Shown here: positions 53,838 through 64,000 of the stretch, in pieces | Layout: every line of letters begins with the position of its first letter | How positions within the stretch are numbered: the stretch's first letter is position 1 | Assembly (NCBI RefSeq): GCF_002021565.1 | Contig: NZ_MSZX01000023.1 | Location: 27 to 64,026 of the forward strand | Origin: Paenibacillus selenitireducens | GTDB taxonomy: Bacteria; Bacillota; Bacilli; Paenibacillales; Paenibacillaceae | Length of the DNA stretch: 64,000 nucleotides | Direction: 5' to 3' | The notes under the pieces: generated by a model | Database searches by the model: none | What the model was told of the DNA's origin: nothing | Seen by the model: only the letters and a program-made list of their open reading frames with translations | Position numbers and translations under genes: made by a program

Positions 53838-54030
53838 TTCATAACTATATAGTTCGATTTAATAATCTGCATTCAGCACGAGGATGGCGATCTTTACACA
53901 GGTTAATGCAGCAGTACTGAAAAAAAGGTGAACTTTGAAGGTGAGATGAAACGGATTTCAAACAAGGATTATGATATGGTGATTTTCATTGGAGGAATTG
54001 TAGTTGTTGTTCAATTCTTCGATCACAAGT

Positions 54031-54060
54031 ATTGCCGCCAAATGGCGGCTTTTTTCTTTT
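54031..54060 (+). terminator. Terminator gccgcc/ggcggc plus T run
   Basis: 6-bp G+C stem with 4-base loop and ttttttcttttt-like tail. The surrounding 53838-54340 contains no gene; a ctaacgggca fragment lies near 54177. Confidence 0.8.
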
Positions 54061-54325
54061 CAGCACGGGAAGGGTAACCAACTTATTATTTTATCACCGA
54101 AAAATGGAGCTATATAATGTGTATGACATGTCCAATGACACAAATGTTCCAAAATATTAGTCGCACTTTATTGATCTAACGGGCATTTCGTAAAGATTAA
54201 AAATGTCAATAAAAATGTACATGTTTCATGAGTTATCTACTCACATAAGCTGTGATAATCGAAATAATACCATAAGTTTGATAAAACTTTGCATTATTAT
54301 AGCTGAGTTTTAACTCTCTTCTTAA

Positions 54326-56866
<2,541 letters not shown>

Positions 56867-56870
56867 GCAA

Positions 56871-56910
56871 CAAGCGGCTAATCCTTTGCGGATTGGTCGC
56901 TTTTTATTTC
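56871..56910 (+). terminator. Terminator after collagen-like gene
   Basis: aagcggctaatcc pairs imperfectly with ggattggtcgctt, followed by tttatttc. Confidence 0.65.
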
Positions 56911-56998
56911 CCTAGGGTTAACTTTTATAGAAATAAAGGAGAAATGAAGGTTCACATGGGCATCTCCCCATGAATATACCTATTATGAGGTGAGTAAT

Positions 56999-58108
56999 TT
57001 GGTTTCCATTAGTCTTTGTATGATTGTAAAAAACGAAGAGGATAGTATCGATCGATGCTTAAGCTCTGTTCAGGATATCGTTGATGAAATCATTATAGTA
57101 GACACAGGGTCGACCGACGACACTAAGGAAATTGTACGTAAGTATACGGATCAAATTTTCGATTTCGAATGGATTGACGATTTCGCAGCCGCACGTAATT
57201 ATGCTTTTAGTTGCGGTACAAAAGACTATATCTTTTGGTTGGACGCAGATGACATATTAAAAGATGAAGACCGTAAGAAATTCTCCACTCTAATAGGGGG
57301 ACTCGATCAATCCGTTGATTCTGTTACGATGGATTATTATTTGGCTTTCGATGAATATGGAAACGTGACTTCAAGCGTTAGACGTAACCGTCTTGTAAAG
57401 AGGGGAAATCAATTTCGATGGATTGGTGCCGTGCACGAATACCTCGAAGTTTGGGGTAACATTTTGAATAGTGATGTTGCCATCACACATAGCAGCCTCC
57501 AACATGATAGCGACCGAAATCTTAGAATTTACGAAAAACGGTTGCTCCGCGGCGAAGATTTTTCGCCTAGGGATTTATATTACTTTGCCAATGAACTCGT
57601 TGATCACCGGATGTACGAACAAGCGATATGTTATTACGATAAATTTTTGGCCACGGGAAAGGGATGGATCGAAGATAATATTTCTTCCTGCGGGAAGCTA
57701 GCAGACTGTTATCACGAGCTCGGTAATCAGGAACAGGAGCTGGCATCTTCATTACGCTCCTTTCAATATGGTAGTCCCCGCGCCGAATTTTGTTGCCGCT
57801 TGGGATTTCATTTCTTGCAGCATGAGGACATTCAAACAGCGATATTCTGGTATAGACTGGCTACCCAACTCGAACAGTCAGGAGACAACTGGGGGTTTTT
57901 CAATCCTGTATGCTCGACCTGGCTTCCCCATCTACAGCTCTGCGTATGTTACGACCGAATTGGTGAATACGAATTAGCCCACGATCATAATGAGATTGCC
58001 CGTAGCTACCGACCGACTGACCCAAGTGTCTTGCAAAATAAATTGTATTTGGAATCCGTCTTAAGCCATTACGATAAGGTAAAAGCTGGAGGGGATCGTC
58101 ATGAATGA
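56999..58108 (+). CDS. Family 2 glycosyltransferase with TPR-like C-terminus
   Basis: A 369-aa GT-A enzyme. Residues 1-230 are the GT2 domain: SLCMIVKNEEDSIDRCL, IIVDTGSTDDT, FWLDADD (the DxD metal site), and WIGAVHEYLEV. The rest consists of helical repeats (YYFANELVDHRMYEQAICYYDKFL, LADCYHELGNQEQEL) as in SunS-type S-glycosyltransferases and TPR-containing protein glycosyltransferases. TTG 56999 follows GAGGTGAG. Stop and start overlap with the next gene (8 bp). Probable role: adding sugar to the collagen-like protein encoded upstream. Confidence 0.87.
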   Translation: MVSISLCMIVKNEEDSIDRCLSSVQDIVDEIIIVDTGSTDDTKEIVRKYTDQIFDFEWIDDFAAARNYAFSCGTKDYIFWLDADDILKDEDRKKFSTLIGGLDQSVDSVTMDYYLAFDEYGNVTSSVRRNRLVKRGNQFRWIGAVHEYLEVWGNILNSDVAITHSSLQHDSDRNLRIYEKRLLRGEDFSPRDLYYFANELVDHRMYEQAICYYDKFLATGKGWIEDNISSCGKLADCYHELGNQEQELASSLRSFQYGSPRAEFCCRLGFHFLQHEDIQTAIFWYRLATQLEQSGDNWGFFNPVCSTWLPHLQLCVCYDRIGEYELAHDHNEIARSYRPTDPSVLQNKLYLESVLSHYDKVKAGGDRHE

Positions 58109-59681
58109 CAAGAAGCGTGTGTTAATCGGAAGTCCCGTCCATCAAAAACCGGCTATTCTACGCGAATTTTCAATCTCTTTGCATCGTTTAAGGCATGAAC
58201 ATATGGAATTCGGATATTTATTTATTGACGATAACCAGGACGAAGATGCAAGTGAAATGCTTCGAGACTTCGCTAAGGCAGTGGACCATGTTACGGTTAT
58301 GGCATCCGGGCAACGGGATGAGTATTCTCGTAATGAAACCACACATTTTTGGAACGAACATCTTATTTGGAAAGTGGCAGAATTTAAAAATACTATGATC
58401 CAACATGCCACTGATGAACAGTACGATTATTTGTTTCTAGTCGATTCCGATTTGCTGTTGCATCCCGGAACGGTTGAACAACTGGTCGCTACGGGGAAAG
58501 ATATCGTGTCGGAAATTTTTTGGTCCTCATGGCAGTCGGATTCTGCGCCTCAGCCCCAAGTATGGCTTCGTGACGAGTATACGCAGTGGGAACAGCAACG
58601 GGGTGAGGATTTATGCGATGAGGAAATCGCCGTCCGTTACAATCAATTTATTTCTCAATTAAAAGTTCCAGGGGTATATGAGGTAGGAGGGTTAGGAGCC
58701 TGTACTCTTATCAGTCGTCATGCGTTAGTCACCGGAGTGAACTTCAAGTCTATTAAGAACCTTTCCTTTTGGGGGGAGGATCGCCATTTCTGTGTTCGTG
58801 CCGCTGCAATCGGGTTTTCATTATATGTTGACACTCATTTTCCAGCTTATCATATTTATCGGGAATCTGATCTATTCGGGGTTGAAAGGTTCAAATACGA
58901 GACTTGTGAACCTACCAAAAAGCAGGATTTAGGGCTGTTATCCGAAAGCATTGGTCAAATGTCAGAACCCCCTATAAAACGAGGACGGGTTAAATTGACA
59001 TTGACGATGGTGGTCAAGAACGAGGAAAAACGGTATTTGAAGCAAGTACTTAAGGAACACCGGAAATATATCGATGAGGCGGTGATTATCGATGACGGCA
59101 GCGAAGATAACACGGTTGACGTTTGCCTCGACGTGTTGCAGGGGATACCCGTTAGGTTGGTAAGGAACGCCATGTCAAAGTTTAGCAACGAGGTCGATTT
59201 ACGAAAGCAACAATGGAAGGAAACGGTGAAAACAGAGCCCGGTTGGATTTTGAATCTCGATGCGGATGAAACATTTGAGGGCCGGTTTGACAGTGAGATT
59301 CATCAACTGATACAGCAAAACGATATCGACTTATTTTGTTTTCGGCTCTTCGATTTTTGGAACGAAACCCATTACAGAGAGGACCATCTTTGGCGATCGC
59401 ACTTGACCTATCGTCCGTTTTTGCTCCGTTACCGTTCTGATTTTGTATACAAATGGAGGGAGACTCCGCAACATTGCGGGCGGTTCCCTGAGAATGTATT
59501 CGAGCTTCCCCACCGTTTATCGGAGCTCCGATTGAAGCACTTTGGATGGTCTAAACCCGAAGACCGTCTTGAAAAATACCAAAGATATATGCTGCTCGAT
59601 CCGGAAGCGAAATATGGATGGATGGAGCAGTATCTATCCATATTGGATGAAAAACCGAACCTGATTCCATGGATCGAATAA
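58101..59681 (+). CDS. Two-domain glycosyltransferase
   Basis: A 526-aa protein with two GT-A domains. The N-terminal one (residues 1-280) has VLIGSPVHQKPAIL, FLVDSDLLLHPGTV with its DxD, and GGLGACTLISRHAL, resembling Anp1/GT62-like or unclassified GT2 members. The C-terminal domain (about 296-526) restarts with LTMVVKNEEKRYLKQVL, VIIDDGSEDNT and LNLDADETFEG, the canonical GT2 order. Overlaps the preceding gene by 8 bp, so translation is coupled. Two successive sugar additions by one protein are likely. Confidence 0.85.
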   Translation: MNDKKRVLIGSPVHQKPAILREFSISLHRLRHEHMEFGYLFIDDNQDEDASEMLRDFAKAVDHVTVMASGQRDEYSRNETTHFWNEHLIWKVAEFKNTMIQHATDEQYDYLFLVDSDLLLHPGTVEQLVATGKDIVSEIFWSSWQSDSAPQPQVWLRDEYTQWEQQRGEDLCDEEIAVRYNQFISQLKVPGVYEVGGLGACTLISRHALVTGVNFKSIKNLSFWGEDRHFCVRAAAIGFSLYVDTHFPAYHIYRESDLFGVERFKYETCEPTKKQDLGLLSESIGQMSEPPIKRGRVKLTLTMVVKNEEKRYLKQVLKEHRKYIDEAVIIDDGSEDNTVDVCLDVLQGIPVRLVRNAMSKFSNEVDLRKQQWKETVKTEPGWILNLDADETFEGRFDSEIHQLIQQNDIDLFCFRLFDFWNETHYREDHLWRSHLTYRPFLLRYRSDFVYKWRETPQHCGRFPENVFELPHRLSELRLKHFGWSKPEDRLEKYQRYMLLDPEAKYGWMEQYLSILDEKPNLIPWIE

Positions 59682-59699
59682 GAGGGAGAGACGCTTGCT

Positions 59700-60551
59700 A
59701 TGAAGATTGTTCATACCATGCCTTTATTGATCCGTGGCGAATTTTCATATGAGGACGATCTCAGGATGGCCAAGACATGTTTTGAAAGCTTACGTGCGTC
59801 GGAGGATTGTCTCGTTGTTTTATATAACCAAGGGTGTTTATGCAATGATGATTTAAGGGGAATTCTAACTTCTTACGGCTTATCGGCGGTAATTCTTGGC
59901 CATGGTGAGAACATAGGTATCGCACGGGCCAGACAAACCTGTTTTGAGTACATTTGGGAGCATTGTGGAGACGTTGAATACATTTCTGAAATTCATGTCG
60001 ATATGGTATTTCCTCCAAATTGGCATGTGCCGCTAGTTGATTATTTAGCAAGCTCCGATGAACCAATGATCTCCCCTGGAATTGTGACCATGTACGGTGA
60101 ACTTCAACCCATCAGTGAGGAAATAGCGATTCCTGATAACGCTGCGGCATTGATAGCTTTACTGGGTGATTTGAATCGGGAAGAAATTCGAGAGGGATTT
60201 GTCCATCCTGTTGTTCATAAAGCGAGCATTTTACGAGAAATTGGGGGGTACGATACTCGGTTTTTGCGGGGGAAACAAGGGTACGAGGACGATAGTTTGC
60301 TATTGGGTTATTTATATTATATGGGGACCCGAAGCAACTGGAGGCCTAAGTGTTATCTGAAATCTTGGGTGTATCATGCTACGATGGCGCAACGAATGTC
60401 CCTACCCGATAAACATTTGGAATTTGCCTTAAACGAAGAGGGGTTGATTCGCCAATATGGTGCATATGGCTTGAAGAGATTATCGATCATTCATCGAAAT
60501 CCTTCTGCATTCGAGACTCTTCTTCAAGAGATTTTACAACAGTACCGTTAG
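59700..60551 (+). CDS. Glycosyltransferase, GT-A type
   Basis: A 283-aa enzyme: VVLYNQGCLCND, GHGENIGIARARQTCFEYIWEH, ISEIHVDMVFPPNWHVPL (DxD equivalent HVD), GYDTRFLRGKQGYEDDSLLLGYL with the catalytic acidic residues. It follows the two-domain transferase by 18 bp with GAGGGAGAG as ribosome site. Third member of the glycosylation operon; donor and acceptor are not evident. Confidence 0.82.
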   Translation: MKIVHTMPLLIRGEFSYEDDLRMAKTCFESLRASEDCLVVLYNQGCLCNDDLRGILTSYGLSAVILGHGENIGIARARQTCFEYIWEHCGDVEYISEIHVDMVFPPNWHVPLVDYLASSDEPMISPGIVTMYGELQPISEEIAIPDNAAALIALLGDLNREEIREGFVHPVVHKASILREIGGYDTRFLRGKQGYEDDSLLLGYLYYMGTRSNWRPKCYLKSWVYHATMAQRMSLPDKHLEFALNEEGLIRQYGAYGLKRLSIIHRNPSAFETLLQEILQQYR

Positions 60552-60803
60552 GAGTGGAGCAAAATCTCTTTACACCTTGCAATGGAAGGTGCTCATGTGA
60601 CTTTGGTTGATTATTCGGAAAAAGCCTTAGAAAATAGTCGGTTGGCTTTTCAGCAAGCGAATTGCGATGGAACCTTTGTCTTATCTGATATTCGAAGGTT
60701 GCAAGCTCCTAATAACCAATACGATCTTACCTGGAATGCAGGGGTTATTGAACATTTTACGTTCGATGAAAAAGTAACCATTCTAAAAGAAATGGTGGTA
60801 TGA
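60552..60803 (+). pseudogene. SAM-dependent methyltransferase fragment
   Basis: After the glycosyltransferase stop the frame reads SKISLHLAMEGAHVTLVDYSEKAL, FVLSDIRRLQAPNNQYDLTWNAGVIEHF and KEMVV, then stops. These are motifs I (without the preceding GCG loop) to IV of a class I methyltransferase; both ends are missing. It may have methylated sugars of the spore glycan before it was lost. Confidence 0.75.
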
Positions 60804-61228
60804 GGAACTACCGGATGTGGAAAGGCGTCTTTTTCCCGGATACATACTCGTTAGTGAGGGGACGGTTGAGAACTAACGTATTGATCGCTGGGTTAATGCG
60901 GGGAAGTTGAAAGAAAATAGGCACAAGGTAGAGGTAATAAATCAGGATTTCCATAGGCTGCCTAGGACCGCTAGGGAACATGCAGTGACGGAGTTCGGCT
61001 CGAACCATGGTTTTTGATGTGACGAATGATAGCGGGAAATCAAAAAAGAACCTGGATAGTTTTATCAGGTTCTTTAATATTGCATATAAATAGACACGAT
61101 GATATAATCAGATTACGACTTTTTTGTGATAATTGACATAATTAGTTCATCTTACACTTTAATTGTACCATGCCGGTAAACTCTTGTCAAATGTTTTTTC
61201 TCAATTTAATGGTTAGGAGAGATGTTGA
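60804..61228 (+). other. Gene-free stretch before rph
   Basis: No gene seen. A terminator aaagaacctg/caggttctttaata lies at about 61044-61077. A TTGACA at 61133-61138 with tttaat 19 bases later could be the rph promoter. I saw no clear rifamycin-associated inverted repeat. Confidence 0.45.
61044..61077 (+). terminator. Terminator aaagaacctg/caggttcttt
   Basis: 10-bp stem with A-rich 5' and T-rich 3' flank, before the rph promoter region. Confidence 0.75.
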
Positions 61229-63838
<2,610 letters not shown>

Positions 63839-63959
63839 TGGTTGAATACGTCATCTAAGAATCTCTGTCATGAAGCAACGAACTGAAATTGACGAGTTTG
63901 GTATGGTGAATGTCATGTAGTTGATAATTACGTTTCAAAATTTAAGATTTAAAAAACCC

Positions 63960-64000
63960 CATTTTTGGTCATACCCCTGTCAAGTAGACAGATGAAAAAA
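63960..64000 (-). mobile_element. Possible end of an IS3-like element at the window edge
   Basis: The complement of the last 40 bases reads tttcatctgtctacttgaca-ggggtatgacc, which resembles the terminal region of IS3/IS150-type elements as I remember them. No transposase is inside the window. The preceding 63839-63959 contains no gene. Confidence 0.25.

Overview
The window looks like the chromosome of a spore-forming Gram-positive bacterium, most likely Paenibacillus or a close relative. The evidence is indirect: strong AGGAGG-type ribosome sites with many TTG/GTG starts, a T-box leader, a BclA-type collagen-like exosporium protein, DUF4179 anti-sigma factors, copper-amine-oxidase-like stalk domains and a rifampin phosphotransferase. 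No rRNA, tRNA, CRISPR array or prophage was found. The region is accessory in character. It holds many short transcription units, regulator/target pairs, resistance-type enzymes and at least eleven truncated or frameshifted genes.

Layout. 0.1-1.8 kb: IS110-family transposase with a long non-coding left end. 1.5-5.3 kb: a string of promoterless single genes (membrane protein, CPBP protease, unknown protein, GNAT acetyltransferase), each separated by a 145-195 bp structured repeat that resembles an integron attC site; a second array of the same kind lies at 37.1-38.7 kb. 5.6-14 kb: a second GNAT, an ECF sigma/anti-sigma pair, acylphosphatase, a BBE-type FAD oxidase and a secreted amidase. 14.2-16.5 kb: ArsR-rhodanese regulator under a 20-bp palindrome, a deleted DsrE gene and an MFS transporter. 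16.6-20.5 kb: divergent AraC/PhyH pair, then a CobW GTPase gene beheaded by a transposase remnant, which also beheads a lipoprotein gene. 20.7-28.5 kb: polysaccharide deacetylase, an unusual sigma factor fused to a large C-terminal domain and overlapping a solute-binding protein without signal peptide, MGT-type glycosyltransferase, ArsR/AHSA1 pair. 28.7-37 kb: a rearranged UvrA-like ATPase, aldo/keto reductase, small envelope proteins, APH remnant, esterase lipoprotein.

39.6-49.8 kb: ANT(9)/AadA-like remnant, T-box-controlled short alanyl-tRNA synthetase, lactonase-like propeller, ArsR/MDR pair with shared operators, MerR-SRPBCC-DHA2 efflux operon (middle gene frameshifted), DinB and VOC fragments, serine hydrolase. 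49.8-52.2 kb: a second ECF sigma/anti-sigma pair lying between two near-identical 60-bp terminator repeats. 52.4-61 kb: sugar-dehydrogenase-like propeller, a collagen-like protein with about 225 G-X-T triplets, and three glycosyltransferases in tandem, probably a spore-surface glycoprotein locus. 61.2-63.8 kb: rifampin phosphotransferase.

The best candidates for something undescribed are the attC-like cassette arrays without an integrase in view, the sigma factor/cytosolic solute-binding-protein pair, and the UvrA-like protein with extra zinc-knuckle modules. All function calls come from reading motifs by eye; no database search was possible.
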